DNA of 64,000 nucleotides from Rhodobacteraceae bacterium 63075 (GTDB taxonomy: Bacteria; Pseudomonadota; Alphaproteobacteria; Rhodobacterales; Rhodobacteraceae). The DNA lies in the NCBI GenBank assembly GCA_003417655.1, contig QVMW01000015.1, positions 1 through 64,000 of the forward strand, given 5' to 3'. The notes under the pieces were generated by a model, which had not been told where the DNA came from, did no database searches, and saw nothing but the letters and a program-made list of their open reading frames with translations. The translations under genes and the position numbers were made by a program. Shown piece after piece: positions 18,878 to 28,904 of this stretch; positions within the stretch are counted from its first letter, which is position 1, and every line of letters begins with the position of its first letter.

Positions 18878-20536
18878 ATGACACTCAATCTCACAATGCC
18901 CGGACAGGACGAGCTCAAGCCACGCATCACCGTATTCGGCGTGGGCGGTGCAGGCGGCAATGCCGTCAACAACATGATCGAAAAGTCGCTCGAGGGCGTC
19001 GAGTTCGTCGTGGCCAACACCGACGCCCAGGCGCTTCAGCAGACCAATGCGGCGAGCAAGGTTCAGCTTGGTGTGAAAGTCACCGAGGGGCTGGGCGCGG
19101 GCGCGAAAGCCAGCATCGGCGCGGCAGCGGCCGAGGAGAGCATTGAACAGATTGTCGACCATCTCGCCGGCGCGCACATGTGCTTCATCACAGCCGGCAT
19201 GGGCGGGGGCACGGGCACGGGCGCGGCGCCGATCATCGCGCAGGCCGCGCGCGAGCTGGGTGTTCTGACCGTCGGTGTCGTGACCAAGCCGTTCCAGTTC
19301 GAGGGCGCCAAGCGCATGCGCCAGGCCGAGGACGGCGTCGAGGCGTTGCAGAAGGTCGTCGACACGCTGATCATCATTCCCAACCAGAACCTGTTCCGCC
19401 TGGCCAATGAGAAGACCACCTTCACCGAAGCCTTCTCCCTCGCCGACGACGTGCTCTACCAGGGCGTCAAGGGCGTGACCGACCTGATGGTGCGCCCCGG
19501 CCTCATCAACCTCGATTTCGCCGATGTGCGCGCCGTGATGGACGAGATGGGCAAGGCCATGATGGGCACCGGCGAGGCCGAGGGCGACGACCGCGCCACG
19601 CAGGCCTCCGAGAAGGCCATCGCCAACCCGCTGCTCGACGAGATCAGCCTGGGCGGCGCGCGCGGCGTTCTCATCAACATCACCGGCGGCCACGATCTCA
19701 CGCTCTTCGAGCTCGACGAGGCGGCCAACCGCATCCGCGAGGAAGTGGACCCGGAAGCGAACATCATCGTCGGTTCGACGCTCGACACCTCGATGGAAGG
19801 CGCGATGCGCGTCAGCGTCGTGGCCACGGGTATCGACGCCAGCGCCGTGCACAGCGACGTTCCGGTGCCGCGCCGCAAGCTTTCCGAGCCGCTGCGCCAG
19901 ACCGTGAGCGCCGAAGACGAGCAGGCGCCCGAACCCGCGGTGGCAGCCGAAGTGGCCGAGCAGGCCGGGCCCGCCGTCGCCTTCACCGGGGCGCAGGCGC
20001 GCATGAGCCAGCCCGAGGAACCTTCGCTCTTCGAGGACGTGGACGCGCAGAGCGCCGCCGCGCAGGAGCAGATGGAGGATATCTTCGCGCCCGAGCCGGA
20101 GCCCGAAGCGCAAGCCGAGGACGACGATCTGCCGCCCCCGGCCTATCGCCCGCAGGCGGCTGCCGAGGAAACGATCGACGCGGCCCCCGACGCATTCGTC
20201 GCGCCGCGCGCACCGGCACCCGGAACGCCCTCGCCGGAGGCGATGGCGCGGCTGAAGGCGGCCGTGCACAACAACCGGCCCGAGGAAAAACCGGCCGCCC
20301 CGGCCGAGGCCGCCGAGGAAAAGTCGCGCTTCGGAATCAACTCGCTGATCAACCGGATGACGGGGCATGGCGGCGAGAGCGCGCATGAGCCGGCCGCGCC
20401 CAAGCCGCAGCCCGTGCCCCGCGCGCAACCGCAGGTTTCGCGTCCGCAGGCGTCAAGCGCGCAGCCGCAGCAGGCCCAGGACGAAGATCAGGAGCGGATC
20501 GAGATTCCCGCCTTCCTGCGCCGCCAGGCCAACTGA
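18878..20536 (+). CDS. ftsZ: FtsZ, tubulin-like cell division GTPase
   Basis: A 552-residue cytoplasmic GTPase that forms the Z-ring. [13 protein letters not shown] is at residues 21-33, the tubulin signature GGGTGTG at 109-115, and the T7 loop [13 protein letters not shown] near 208-220. After the core (to about 320) comes a linker of roughly 200 residues rich in Ala, Pro and Glu. The C-terminal peptide is [13 protein letters not shown], which binds FtsA and other partners. The long linker is usual in alphaproteobacteria. An intrinsic terminator starts 51 bases after the stop. Confidence 0.97.
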   Translation: MTLNLTMPGQDELKPRITVFGVGGAGGNAVNNMIEKSLEGVEFVVANTDAQALQQTNAASKVQLGVKVTEGLGAGAKASIGAAAAEESIEQIVDHLAGAHMCFITAGMGGGTGTGAAPIIAQAARELGVLTVGVVTKPFQFEGAKRMRQAEDGVEALQKVVDTLIIIPNQNLFRLANEKTTFTEAFSLADDVLYQGVKGVTDLMVRPGLINLDFADVRAVMDEMGKAMMGTGEAEGDDRATQASEKAIANPLLDEISLGGARGVLINITGGHDLTLFELDEAANRIREEVDPEANIIVGSTLDTSMEGAMRVSVVATGIDASAVHSDVPVPRRKLSEPLRQTVSAEDEQAPEPAVAAEVAEQAGPAVAFTGAQARMSQPEEPSLFEDVDAQSAAAQEQMEDIFAPEPEPEAQAEDDDLPPPAYRPQAAAEETIDAAPDAFVAPRAPAPGTPSPEAMARLKAAVHNNRPEEKPAAPAEAAEEKSRFGINSLINRMTGHGGESAHEPAAPKPQPVPRAQPQVSRPQASSAQPQQAQDEDQERIEIPAFLRRQAN

Positions 20537-20587
20537 GCGCCGCCGCCGGGCAGCAAAGGCCCGGCGCAATTCACGCTGATTTGTGAG

Positions 20588-20624
20588 AATGCCGCTCCGG
20601 CTTGGGGTGGCATTTTTCGTTTTT
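20588..20624 (+). terminator. intrinsic terminator after ftsZ
   Basis: An 11-bp stem (AATGCCGCTCC paired with GGGGTGGCATT, two G-T wobbles), loop GGCTT, followed by TTTCGTTTTT. It would end the dcw transcript before lpxC. Confidence 0.8.
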
Positions 20625-20656
20625 CAGCAAGGCTTTAAGCATGGCGAGGCGGGACT

Positions 20657-20685
20657 TTGCCGGCCCGGTGGGGCAATGTTACATA
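20657..20685 (+). promoter_or_regulatory. candidate sigma-70 promoter of lpxC
   Basis: TTGCCG at 20657-20662 and TACATA at 20680-20685 are separated by 17 bases. The pair lies after the ftsZ terminator and about 78 bases before the lpxC start, which fits independent transcription of lpxC. Confidence 0.4.
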
Positions 20686-20762
20686 AGGTTGCAAAGAGTG
20701 AATTGTGGCCGCCGGGCGCAAACCCTAGATTGCGGGTCAGCCGAAGCAAAGGGCCAGATTCC

Positions 20763-21686
20763 GTGCAAGCCACTCTTGAACATAGCGTCACATTCGAAGG
20801 CATCGGCCTGCATTCGGGCCGTCCTGCGCGGCTCGTCGTGAAGCCTGCGCCTGCCGGCTATGGCGTGAAGTTCGAGCGTATGGATGTCAAGATCGGCGAG
20901 CGGATCGTCGAGGCGCGCTGGGACGCGGTGGAGCTTGATCAGCTCTGCACGAAGGTCGTCAATGCCGATGGCGTGGAGGTTTCGACCATCGAGCATGTCA
21001 TGGCCGCGCTGGCCGGCTGCGGTATCCATAATGCACATCTCGAGATCGATGGTCCGGAAGTGCCGATCCTCGATGGCAGCGCCGCGCCTTTCGTGCAGAC
21101 ATTCCTGGAGACGGGTCGCACCTGGCTCGATGCGCCGGTCTGGGCGATCCGCGTGCTGCGCGAGGTCGAGGTGACGCGCGGTGAGGCCTGGGCGAAGCTT
21201 GTCCCCGCCGACGAGATGAAGATCGACTTTTCCATAGATTTCGAGGATGCCGCCATCGGCCGCCAGCACAAGGCGCTGCGCATGGCCAACGGCTCCTTCG
21301 TGCGCGAGCTTTGCGACAGCCGCACCTTCTGCCGCCAGTCGGACGTGGATGCGATGCGGGCCGCGGGCAAGGCGCTTGGCGGGACTTACGAGAACGCCGT
21401 CGTGGTGGATGGCGCGGATGTGCTCAGCCCGGGCGGGCTGCGCCATGCCGACGAGGCCGTGCGCCACAAGATGCTCGATGCGCTGGGTGATCTGGCACTG
21501 GCCGGCGCGCCGATCTTCGGGGAATATCGCGGCTCGCGTTCGGGCCACGCGCTGACCAACCTGCTGCTGCGCGAGCTTTTCAGCGCCGAAGGGGCCTTCT
21601 GCTTCGTGCGCTGCACCGAGGAGATGGCCGCGCGTCTGCCCGGCGCGGGCGTGCATTTGGGCGAATTGCCGGGCAAGGCGGCCTGA
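20763..21686 (+). CDS. lpxC: LpxC, UDP-3-O-acyl-N-acetylglucosamine deacetylase
   Basis: A Zn enzyme of 307 residues catalysing the committed step of lipid A synthesis. It begins QATLEHSVTFEGIGLHSG, as LpxC proteins do. STIEHVMAALAG carries the first zinc His, and HKMLDALGDLALAG supplies the HxxxD ligands. ALTNLLLRELF lies near the end. I chose GTG 20763 because the family begins with this sequence and AAAGGG lies upstream. An open frame back to 20583 crosses the terminator and is unlikely to be coding. Confidence 0.93.
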   Translation: MQATLEHSVTFEGIGLHSGRPARLVVKPAPAGYGVKFERMDVKIGERIVEARWDAVELDQLCTKVVNADGVEVSTIEHVMAALAGCGIHNAHLEIDGPEVPILDGSAAPFVQTFLETGRTWLDAPVWAIRVLREVEVTRGEAWAKLVPADEMKIDFSIDFEDAAIGRQHKALRMANGSFVRELCDSRTFCRQSDVDAMRAAGKALGGTYENAVVVDGADVLSPGGLRHADEAVRHKMLDALGDLALAGAPIFGEYRGSRSGHALTNLLLRELFSAEGAFCFVRCTEEMAARLPGAGVHLGELPGKAA

Positions 21687-21903
21687 GGCTCCGGGGCGGC
21701 ACAATCGGACAGGCTTTTAATACCAGTGGCGAGGCGGGCAGGGTCTCACGCGCGCCATCGGCGCTGCCTGAGCGCAGCTTGCAGTCATTAAGTCGTTTTG
21801 CCTCCTGATTTTCTGTGCTAGGACTTCTCCAAAGATGCCCGGCTGCCCCGTTTGCGCGGCTCCAGGCGGACGAAACGAGCGAAGACAAGGTGAGAGTTGA
21901 GGC

Positions 21904-22752
21904 ATGAAATTCGCAGGTTCGAGCCGTAGAATTTTCGGTGTTTTGCTGCTTGGAGCGCTTGTTTCGGGCTGCAGCGTGGCCGACAGCGTGCGCCGCGGTG
22001 ATATCCCGATCGAGACCTATTCCGCGCAGCAGATCTTCGAGCGGGCGGAATACGAGATCAATCGCCGCCGCTACGAAGAGGGCGCGCGGTATTTCGGCGA
22101 GGTCGAGCGCCTCTACCCCTATTCCGACTGGGCCAAACGCGCTGTCATCATGCAGGCCTTTGCCCATCACAAGGCCAAGGATTACGAAAACTCGCGCTCC
22201 GCCGCACAGCGCTATATCGATTTCTACCCGACCGACGAGGACGCGGCCTATGCGCAATACCTGCTCGCGCTGAGCTATTATGACCAGATCGACGATGTCG
22301 GGCGCGACCAGGGGCTGACCTTCCAGGCGCTGCAAAGCCTGCGCCAGGTGATCGAGCGCTACCCTGACAGCGAATATGCGCGCTCCTCGGTGCTCAAGTT
22401 CGACCTAGCCTTCGATCATCTCGCGGGCAAGGAGATGGAGGTTGGCCGCTACTATCTCAAGCGCGATCACTTCCCAGCCGCGATCAACCGGTTCCGCGTG
22501 GTCGTGGAGGATTTCCAGACCACGTCGCACACGCCGGAGGCCCTGCACCGGCTGGTGGAATCCTACCTCTCGCTCGGCCTCGTGAAAGAGGCGCAGACGG
22601 CGGCGGCCGTCCTGGGCTACAATTATCGCGCGACGGAGTGGTACGAGGACAGCTATGCCCTGCTCACCGGGCAGGGGCTTGAGCCGAAGCTCTTCAAGGG
22701 CGGCTGGCTTGCCAAGGCCTATCGCCAGACGGTCAAGGGCGAATGGTTGTGA
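21904..22752 (+). CDS. bamD: BamD (ComL), outer-membrane assembly lipoprotein
   Basis: A 282-residue lipoprotein of the BAM complex that folds beta-barrel proteins into the outer membrane. The signal peptide ends in the lipobox LVSGC, with the acylated Cys near residue 23. TPR-like repeats follow (FERAEYEINRRRYEEGARYF, YAQYLLALSYYDQIDDV, SEYARSSVLKFDLA). The order lpxC-bamD-recN is common in alphaproteobacteria. The autotransporter in this window is a likely client, by inference. The 217-bp upstream gap holds no visible gene. Confidence 0.94.
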   Translation: MKFAGSSRRIFGVLLLGALVSGCSVADSVRRGDIPIETYSAQQIFERAEYEINRRRYEEGARYFGEVERLYPYSDWAKRAVIMQAFAHHKAKDYENSRSAAQRYIDFYPTDEDAAYAQYLLALSYYDQIDDVGRDQGLTFQALQSLRQVIERYPDSEYARSSVLKFDLAFDHLAGKEMEVGRYYLKRDHFPAAINRFRVVVEDFQTTSHTPEALHRLVESYLSLGLVKEAQTAAAVLGYNYRATEWYEDSYALLTGQGLEPKLFKGGWLAKAYRQTVKGEWL

Positions 22753-22793
22753 CGGTATGCGCCTGCGCGCAAGAGTGAAGAGCGGGTGAAGCC

Positions 22794-24440
22794 ATGCTGC
22801 GCGCGCTCGAGATTCGGGACATTCTGCTGATCGACAGGCTTGAGCTGGATTTCCGGCCCGGGCTCAACGTACTCACTGGCGAGACCGGCGCGGGCAAATC
22901 GATCCTGCTGGACAGTCTCGGCTTCGTGCTGGGCTGGCGCGGGCGGGCGGAGCTCGTGCGGCAGGGGGCCGAGCAGGGCGAGGTGACAGCCGTTTTCGAT
23001 CTGCCGGAGGGGCACGCGGCGCGCGAGGTGCTGGAAGAGGCGGGGCTGGAGGCGGGCGATGAGCTGATCCTGCGACGCGTCAACGCGCGCGACGGGCGCA
23101 AGACAGCCTGGGTCAATGACCGGCGCTGTTCGGGTGATGTGCTGCGCAAGCTTTCGGAACACCTGGTGGAGCTGCACGGGCAGCAGGATGACCGCGGGCT
23201 GCTCAATCCGCGCGGGCACAGGGCGCTGCTCGACGCCTATGGCGGCCATGGCCCCGGGCTCAAGGCGCTGCGCGGGCTCTGGCGCGCGCGGGCCAAGGCG
23301 CGCGAGGCGCTGGAGGCCGCGCGGGCGCGACTCGCGGGTTTGCAGGAGGAGGAGGAGTTCCTGCGCCATGCAGTGGGCGAGCTCGACGCGCTCGCGCCCG
23401 AGGCCGGGGAGGATGAGGCGCTCGATTTGCAGCGCCGCCGGATGCAGGCCGCCGAGAAAGAGCGCGAGGACATCCTGCGCGCGCTCGAGGGGCTGCGCGG
23501 CGAGGGCGGCGCGGAGGGGCGTGCCGCGGAGGCGCTGCGCTGGCTCGAAGGCGCTGGCGGCGAGATTGCCGAGATGCTGGGCGAGGCGACAGGGGCTCTC
23601 GAGCGCGCGCTCAACGAGCTGGCGCTGGCCTCGGACGGGGTGGAGGCGGTGCTGCGCGATCTGGAGTTCAGCCCGGCGGAGCTCGAAGCTTGCGAGGAAA
23701 GGCTCTTCGCGATCCGCGCGCTGGCGCGCAAGCATGATGTCTTGCCGGATGCGCTTGCAGACCATGCCGAGGTCTTGCGTGGCAAGCTGGCGGCTCTGGA
23801 TGACAGCGGCGCTGAGCTCGGGGAACTGGAAAAGGCGGCGGAGGAGGCGGAAGCAGCCTATGCGCAGGCCGCCGAGGCGTTGAGCGGCGCGCGCCGCAAG
23901 GCAGCCAAGGCGCTCGACACGTCCGTCATGGCCGAGCTGGCCCCGCTCAAGATGGAGCGGGCGGAGTTCACGACGCAAGTGAGCGAGGCCGCGCCGGGGC
24001 CGGAGGGGCACGACGATGTGAGCTTCGTCGTGGCGACCAACCCGGGCGCGCCCGCCGGACCGCTGGCCAAGATCGCCTCGGGCGGCGAGCTGAGCCGCTT
24101 CCTGCTGGCGCTCAAGGTCTGCCTGTCCGGTGGGTCAAGCGATGTGACGATGATCTTCGACGAGATCGACCGGGGCGTCGGCGGGGCGACGGCGGATGCC
24201 GTGGGCCGTCGTCTGAAGGCGTTGGGTGACGGCGGGCAGGTGCTGGTGGTGACTCATTCGCCGCAGGTGGCCGCGCTTGGCGCGCATCACTGGCGCGTGG
24301 AGAAGCGCACGACGGGCGAGCAGACGCTCTCGACCGTCAAGCCGCTGTCCGAGGACGCGCGCATAGACGAGGTGGCGCGGATGATTTCTGGCGACCGGGT
24401 GACCGAGGAAGCCCGCGCTGCGGCGAAAGCGTTGCTGTAA
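22794..24440 (+). CDS. recN: RecN, SMC-like DNA repair ATPase
   Basis: A 548-residue SMC-family protein acting in double-strand break repair. The N-terminal Walker A is GETGAGKSILLDSLGFVLG. A central region rich in Ala, Glu and Arg (about 170-370) should form the coiled coils. The ABC signature IASGGELSRFLLALK and Walker B VTMIFDEIDRGVGG lie near 420 and 455. The end (DRVTEEARAAAKALL) is typical. It is convergent with the flavoprotein gene. Confidence 0.95.
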   Translation: MLRALEIRDILLIDRLELDFRPGLNVLTGETGAGKSILLDSLGFVLGWRGRAELVRQGAEQGEVTAVFDLPEGHAAREVLEEAGLEAGDELILRRVNARDGRKTAWVNDRRCSGDVLRKLSEHLVELHGQQDDRGLLNPRGHRALLDAYGGHGPGLKALRGLWRARAKAREALEAARARLAGLQEEEEFLRHAVGELDALAPEAGEDEALDLQRRRMQAAEKEREDILRALEGLRGEGGAEGRAAEALRWLEGAGGEIAEMLGEATGALERALNELALASDGVEAVLRDLEFSPAELEACEERLFAIRALARKHDVLPDALADHAEVLRGKLAALDDSGAELGELEKAAEEAEAAYAQAAEALSGARRKAAKALDTSVMAELAPLKMERAEFTTQVSEAAPGPEGHDDVSFVVATNPGAPAGPLAKIASGGELSRFLLALKVCLSGGSSDVTMIFDEIDRGVGGATADAVGRRLKALGDGGQVLVVTHSPQVAALGAHHWRVEKRTTGEQTLSTVKPLSEDARIDEVARMISGDRVTEEARAAAKALL

Positions 24441-24447
24441 ACAGAAT

Positions 24448-24518
24448 GTGCGCGCGGAGCGCACGCTCTGGGGGACCTGCGCTGCCTCCGGCGGGGGTAT
24501 TTCGGCCAAGAAGAAAGG
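24448..24518 (+). repeat. dispersed intergenic element, copy at recN/flavoprotein junction
   Basis: A small hairpin (GTGCGC, loop GCGGA, GCGCAC) at 24448-24464 is followed by CCTCCGGCGG and the motif GGGGTATTTCGGCCAAGAAG at 24494-24513, continuing AAAGG. The motif ends 17 bases from the stop codon of the leftward gene. Four other copies are listed separately. Confidence 0.65.
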
Positions 24519-24535
24519 GTCGGGAGCCTCGGAGG

Positions 24536-25909
24536 TCAGTCCTGCGCGACGAGCTTGCCGGGGTTCAGGATGCCCTTGGGGTCGAGCGCGTTCTTGATGT
24601 CGCCCATGAGCGGCCAGGCGGCCCCGTGTTCGCGCTCCATGTAGTGCAGCTTGCCCATACCGATGCCATGTTCGCCGGTGGCCGTGCCGCCCATGTCGAG
24701 CGCGCGGGAGACCATGCTCTCGGCGGCGGACTTGGCGGCTGCGAGCTCATCGGGGTTGTCCGGGTCGATCATCAGGATGGCGTGGAAATTGCCATCGCCG
24801 ACATGGCCGAGGATCGGGCCGAAGAGCCCGGCCGTCTCGATATCGGCGATCGCCGCGTCAACCGCTTCGGCGAGGCGTGAGATCGGCACGCAGACATCGG
24901 TGACCAGGGCGGTCTTGCCGGGGCGGGACTGGAGGATCGACCAATAGGCGTTGTGGCGCATTTTCCAGAGCGCGTCACGGTCCTCGCGGCGGGCGGCCCA
25001 TTCGAAGCCGCTGCCGCCGTGATCGGCGGCGATGTCACCGAACATCTCGGCCATTTCCTGAACCCCCGTTTCGGAGCCGTGGAATTCCACCAGCAGATGC
25101 GGGCAGGCGGGCATATCGGCCCCGGCCATCTCGTTGAAGGCGCACGCTGTCGCCGTATCGACGAACTCGATCCGCGCCATGGCGAGGTCGAGCTGGATCG
25201 TGTCGATGACGCAGGCCACGGCGGAGCGCACATCGGGAAAGGCGCAGATCGCCGAGGTGATGGCCTCGGGCTGGCCGCGCAGGCGGAGCGTGAGCGCCGT
25301 GATCAGGCCCAGCGTGCCCTCGGAGCCGATGAAGAGCGAGGTCAGATCGTAGCCGGCGGCGCTCTTGCGCGCCATTGTCCCGGTCTGGATCACCCGGCCA
25401 TCGGCGAGGACGACCTCGAGGCCGGTGATGTTCTCGCGCATCGTGCCGTAGCGCACGGCCGTTGTCCCGGAGGCGCGGGTCGCGGCCATTCCGCCGAGCG
25501 TGGCGTTGGCGCCGGGATCGACGGGGAAAAAGAGCCCGGTTGCGCGCAGCTCCTCGCCCAGGGCCTCGCGGGTGAGGCCCGGCTCGACCACGGCGATCAT
25601 GTCTTCCTGCGAGAGCTGCCGTATCCGTGTCATCTTCGAGAAATCCACGGCGATCCCGCCCCGGGGCGCTTGCGACTGGCCTTCGAGTGAGGTCCCGGCG
25701 CCGTAGCCGATCACGGGGCAGGCTTCCTCGGAGCAGATACTGAGGATCTCGGAGACCTCTTCGGTGCAGGTCGGATAGGCCACCGCGTCGGGCGCGGCGA
25801 GCGGAAAATACGTCTCGGAGGCACCATGCGCCTCAAGTTCGGACTTGGACAGGCTCAGACCTTCGCCTAAGACTGTTGATAGCTTATGAATGGCGTTGTC
25901 GATACTCAT
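24536..25909 (-). CDS. FAD-linked D-lactate dehydrogenase (cytochrome)-type oxidoreductase
   Basis: A 457-residue flavoprotein of the GlcD/DLD family, which oxidises 2-hydroxy acids (D-lactate, glycolate or D-2-hydroxyglutarate) and passes electrons to cytochrome or quinone. The PCMH-type FAD domain shows PVIGYGAGTSLEGQSQAP, DPGANATLGGMAATRASGT and FIGSEGTLGLIT. The C-terminal domain has GHVGDGNFHA and GTATGEHGIGMGKLHYM, with the metal and substrate ligands. LNPGKLV ends it. Among the alternatives, D-lactate is the best guess; the substrate cannot be fixed from sequence alone. Confidence 0.85.
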   Translation of the reverse strand: MSIDNAIHKLSTVLGEGLSLSKSELEAHGASETYFPLAAPDAVAYPTCTEEVSEILSICSEEACPVIGYGAGTSLEGQSQAPRGGIAVDFSKMTRIRQLSQEDMIAVVEPGLTREALGEELRATGLFFPVDPGANATLGGMAATRASGTTAVRYGTMRENITGLEVVLADGRVIQTGTMARKSAAGYDLTSLFIGSEGTLGLITALTLRLRGQPEAITSAICAFPDVRSAVACVIDTIQLDLAMARIEFVDTATACAFNEMAGADMPACPHLLVEFHGSETGVQEMAEMFGDIAADHGGSGFEWAARREDRDALWKMRHNAYWSILQSRPGKTALVTDVCVPISRLAEAVDAAIADIETAGLFGPILGHVGDGNFHAILMIDPDNPDELAAAKSAAESMVSRALDMGGTATGEHGIGMGKLHYMEREHGAAWPLMGDIKNALDPKGILNPGKLVAQD

Positions 25910-26018
25910 CGAGCCCCCGAGGCACTGTGGTATCTCAGGTTAGGCAAAGGCGGCGAGAGACGAAAGAGCGGCTGGTTAATATTTTACTAAAATGCCGCGT
26001 AACTTGAAATGTGGCCCC

Positions 26019-27701
26019 ATGGCTTCGGAATTTGCACGACAGAAGCTGCGAGCCGCGCGCGCCGAGATCCTGCGCGGGCTGCGCGCGATGCGCGAGCGGG
26101 GCCCCAGCCAGATCCAGTTCTGGTTCATCGCGCTTGCCATCGGAATTGCGGCAGGCTTCGCGGCCTTGCTGTTCCGGGCCGGGATCGAAGCCTTGCAAAG
26201 CCTGCTTTACGGCACCGATGACGTGGCCTACCTGCACACATTCGCCGAGAGCCTGCCCTGGTACTGGATCCTGGCAATCCCGATCATCGGGGGCGCTGTC
26301 GTAGGCCAGATCCTGCACCGTTTCACGCCGGACGCGCGGGTGCGCTCCGTTGCTGACGTGATCGAGGGCGCGGCGATGCAGGATGGCCGTGTCGAGGGGC
26401 GCGCGGGTGTGGCCTCGGCGCTGGCCTCGCTGATCACGCTCTCCACGGGGGGATCCTCGGGGCGGGAGGGGCCTGTCGTGCACATGGCCGCCGTCATCTC
26501 GAGCTGGGTGAGCAAGAAGCTCGATGCGGGCGGGATCACCGGGCGCGATCTGCTGGGCTGCGCGGTGGCGGCGGCTGTCTCGGCCTCGTTCAACGCGCCG
26601 ATCGCGGGGGCGCTCTTTGCGCTGGAAGTCGTGCTGCGCCATTTCGCGCTGCATGCCTTCGCGCCCATCGTCATCGCCTCGGTGGCGGGGACGGTCATCA
26701 ACCGGCTCTATTTCGGCGATGTGACCGAGTTCACATTGCCGGCGGACAGCTCTGTCCTGGCCTTTTACGTGGAGCTTCCCGCCTTCCTGATCCTCGGGCT
26801 GGTCTGCGGCGGGGTTGCCGCGGCGCTGATGCGGGCGATATTCATCGGCGAGGACCTGGCCAGTCATGTGCAGCGAAAATATGCCCTGGCGCGTTGGGCA
26901 CGGCCGATGATCGCCGGGGCGCTGCTGGGGGCGCTGGCCATCGGGTTTCCGCATATCATCGGGGTCGGCTATGAGACCACCTCGCGCGCCCTGACCGGGC
27001 AGCTCCTGCTTCAGGAGGCGATCATCTTTGCCGTGATCAAGGTGATTGCCGTGGCGATCACCATCGGCGGGCGCATGGGCGGCGGGGTGTTCTCACCCTC
27101 GCTCATGGTGGGGGCGCTCACAGGGCTGGCCTTCGGGACCATCGCGACAGGTATCTTTCCAGAGGTTTCCGGCGCCAACACGCTTTATGCGCTGGCCGGG
27201 ATGGGCGCCGTTGCCGCGGCCGTTCTGGGTGCGCCGATCTCGACGACGCTGATCGTTTTCGAGCTGACGGGAGACTGGCAGACGGCGATTGCGGTGATGG
27301 TGGCTGTGAGCATGTCGACGGCGATCGGCTCGAAGCTGGTGCATCGCTCCTTCTTCCTGACGCAGCTCGAACGGCGCAACGTGCATCTGGCGGCGGGACC
27401 GCAGGCTTACCTGCTGTCGATGTTCCGCATCGAGCCGCTGATGAAGCGGCGCGGCGAGGAGGGCAGCCCGGAGGAGGAAACGCTCTGGGAGTTGGTGCAG
27501 GAAGGGACTTACGTGGATGCCAACGGCACGCTGGAGGCGGCGATGCCCGTTTTCGAGCGCACGGGCGTGCGCTTCTTGCCGGTGGTGCGCCTGTCGGGCG
27601 AGGCGACGCCGCCGGAGCTTCTGGGGTCGCTGCGGCACGTGGATGCGCTCAAGGCCTACAACCGCGCGCTGGCGGCGACGGCGGCGGAGGAGCATAGCTG
27701 A
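26019..27701 (+). CDS. CLC-family chloride channel/transporter with a C-terminal CBS-like region
   Basis: A 560-residue polytopic protein. The ion-path motifs are GSSGREGPVVHM (the GxEGP motif with the gating Glu) and GGGVFSPSLMVGALTG (the GxFxP motif). The membrane part ends near residue 440; a single CBS-like region follows (LEAAMPVFERTGVRFLPVV). The family moves chloride, often in exchange for protons. The start is uncertain: ATG 26019 opens the conserved basic N-terminus, while ATG 25992 is also in frame, and neither has a clear SD. It is divergent from the flavoprotein gene over a short gap. Confidence 0.87.
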   Translation: MASEFARQKLRAARAEILRGLRAMRERGPSQIQFWFIALAIGIAAGFAALLFRAGIEALQSLLYGTDDVAYLHTFAESLPWYWILAIPIIGGAVVGQILHRFTPDARVRSVADVIEGAAMQDGRVEGRAGVASALASLITLSTGGSSGREGPVVHMAAVISSWVSKKLDAGGITGRDLLGCAVAAAVSASFNAPIAGALFALEVVLRHFALHAFAPIVIASVAGTVINRLYFGDVTEFTLPADSSVLAFYVELPAFLILGLVCGGVAAALMRAIFIGEDLASHVQRKYALARWARPMIAGALLGALAIGFPHIIGVGYETTSRALTGQLLLQEAIIFAVIKVIAVAITIGGRMGGGVFSPSLMVGALTGLAFGTIATGIFPEVSGANTLYALAGMGAVAAAVLGAPISTTLIVFELTGDWQTAIAVMVAVSMSTAIGSKLVHRSFFLTQLERRNVHLAAGPQAYLLSMFRIEPLMKRRGEEGSPEEETLWELVQEGTYVDANGTLEAAMPVFERTGVRFLPVVRLSGEATPPELLGSLRHVDALKAYNRALAATAAEEHS

Positions 27702-27716
27702 CGGGCTGGAGAGGCC

Positions 27717-28739
27717 TCAGTAGCGCCCGTAGATGCAGTCCGAATGGATACCGATCTGGGTGCCGTAATACGGGTTCCGATCAACACGGCGCAGTGCCCT
27801 GTCGAGGGCGCGCACTTCATTTGCCGCGCCTGACCGCGGGAAATGGCTCAGATAGAGCGGGATCCAGGCCAGGTGCGTGCCCCATCCGCGGGCCTTGAAG
27901 ATGCTGCGCGCCTTGTCGGCGCCGGTCGTGGTCTGGAGCTTGTCGGTGCCCACCTGCCGGACCTGCGCCGCGTGCTGAGCGACGGCGTCATGCAGGGAGG
28001 CGCTGCCCCATTTCTTGGAGAAGACGTCGATCCCGTTTCGGTAGAGCACGATGCCCGCGTGGATGATCTGGTGCATGATCTCGTTGTTGATCCTTGTCTT
28101 CCGGTCGAGCGCCGGGCCGCGGCGCAGCTTCCTGAGCGTGGCGTTCACCTGCCGGTAGCCCTTGGAGAACTGCTGCTTGTCGCTGATTGCCGCGCCCCAG
28201 AGCAGCCGCGCCGTGCCGATGGCGGCTTTGTGGTCGGGGCTGCCGGCGCGTTTGCGCGCATTGCGCAGGAGGGTCTGCACCCAGCCGTCGATCTGCCGGA
28301 TATCCTGCGCCGAGAACGCCCCTTTCGCGCGCAGAAGGGAGGTGGCATAGGCCGTTGATTCCACCACGATCGCGCTGACGAAGGAGGGGCTCGAGCCGCC
28401 GCGCGCGCCGAAATCGAGCCGCGTGAAGGCCTTGCCCTGTGCGGCGTTGAGCAGGCGCGCGCGCAATTGCTTGCTGCCGCCGCGGCCCGATGCGAGCGCA
28501 TTGATGCCGCGGGCGTTCCTGTCGATATATTCAATGCCGCTGCCCTTGGGGTGGGGCCATTCGAACCCCCGGAGCGTCCCGCTGTGCGTCTCCGGCCCGA
28601 CGATGCCGCTGTGGCTTCGGCACTTGCCTGCGCTGACGAAAGAGCCGTTCCAGAGTTGCTGCGCGCTCGTGCCTGTCGCCATGACCGCGCCCAGCAGCAG
28701 CGCGAGAGCGAAGGCTGCCCATCCGTGTTTCAAGATCAT
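27717..28739 (-). CDS. secreted protein of unknown function, possibly alginate-lyase-like
   Basis: A 340-residue protein with a Sec signal peptide (FALALLLGAVMATGTSAQ). The start is ATG 28739, preceded by GGGGAGGGG; the frame is open to 28847. The body is helix-rich and Arg/Lys-rich, with HSGIVGPETHSGTLRGFEW near the N-terminus, NNEIMHQIIHAGIVLYRNG in the middle, and paired cysteines near both ends (GKCRSHS, SDCIYGRY). The arrangement faintly recalls the alpha/alpha toroid of alginate lyases, but I see no catalytic motif that proves it. It is convergent with the CLC gene. Confidence 0.6.
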   Translation of the reverse strand: MILKHGWAAFALALLLGAVMATGTSAQQLWNGSFVSAGKCRSHSGIVGPETHSGTLRGFEWPHPKGSGIEYIDRNARGINALASGRGGSKQLRARLLNAAQGKAFTRLDFGARGGSSPSFVSAIVVESTAYATSLLRAKGAFSAQDIRQIDGWVQTLLRNARKRAGSPDHKAAIGTARLLWGAAISDKQQFSKGYRQVNATLRKLRRGPALDRKTRINNEIMHQIIHAGIVLYRNGIDVFSKKWGSASLHDAVAQHAAQVRQVGTDKLQTTTGADKARSIFKARGWGTHLAWIPLYLSHFPRSGAANEVRALDRALRRVDRNPYYGTQIGIHSDCIYGRY

Positions 28740-28904
28740 TTGCCCCTCCCCAGGTTGGTGTCTGCCTTGGGAGACTAGCAAAACAGGCGTTTTCGGGCAA
28801 ATTCGCGCGCCGGTCGCGCGATTTCCGGCCTGCGGGAGGAGGCTCACGGTTCTTCTAAGCCCGACCCTCCAAGTAATTCAACGGGCCCCGAGCCGCCCCG
28901 TCGG

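Noticed and set aside
20583-20762. Upstream in-frame extension of lpxC
   Set aside because: It runs through the ftsZ terminator stem, and LpxC homology begins exactly at the GTG at 20763.
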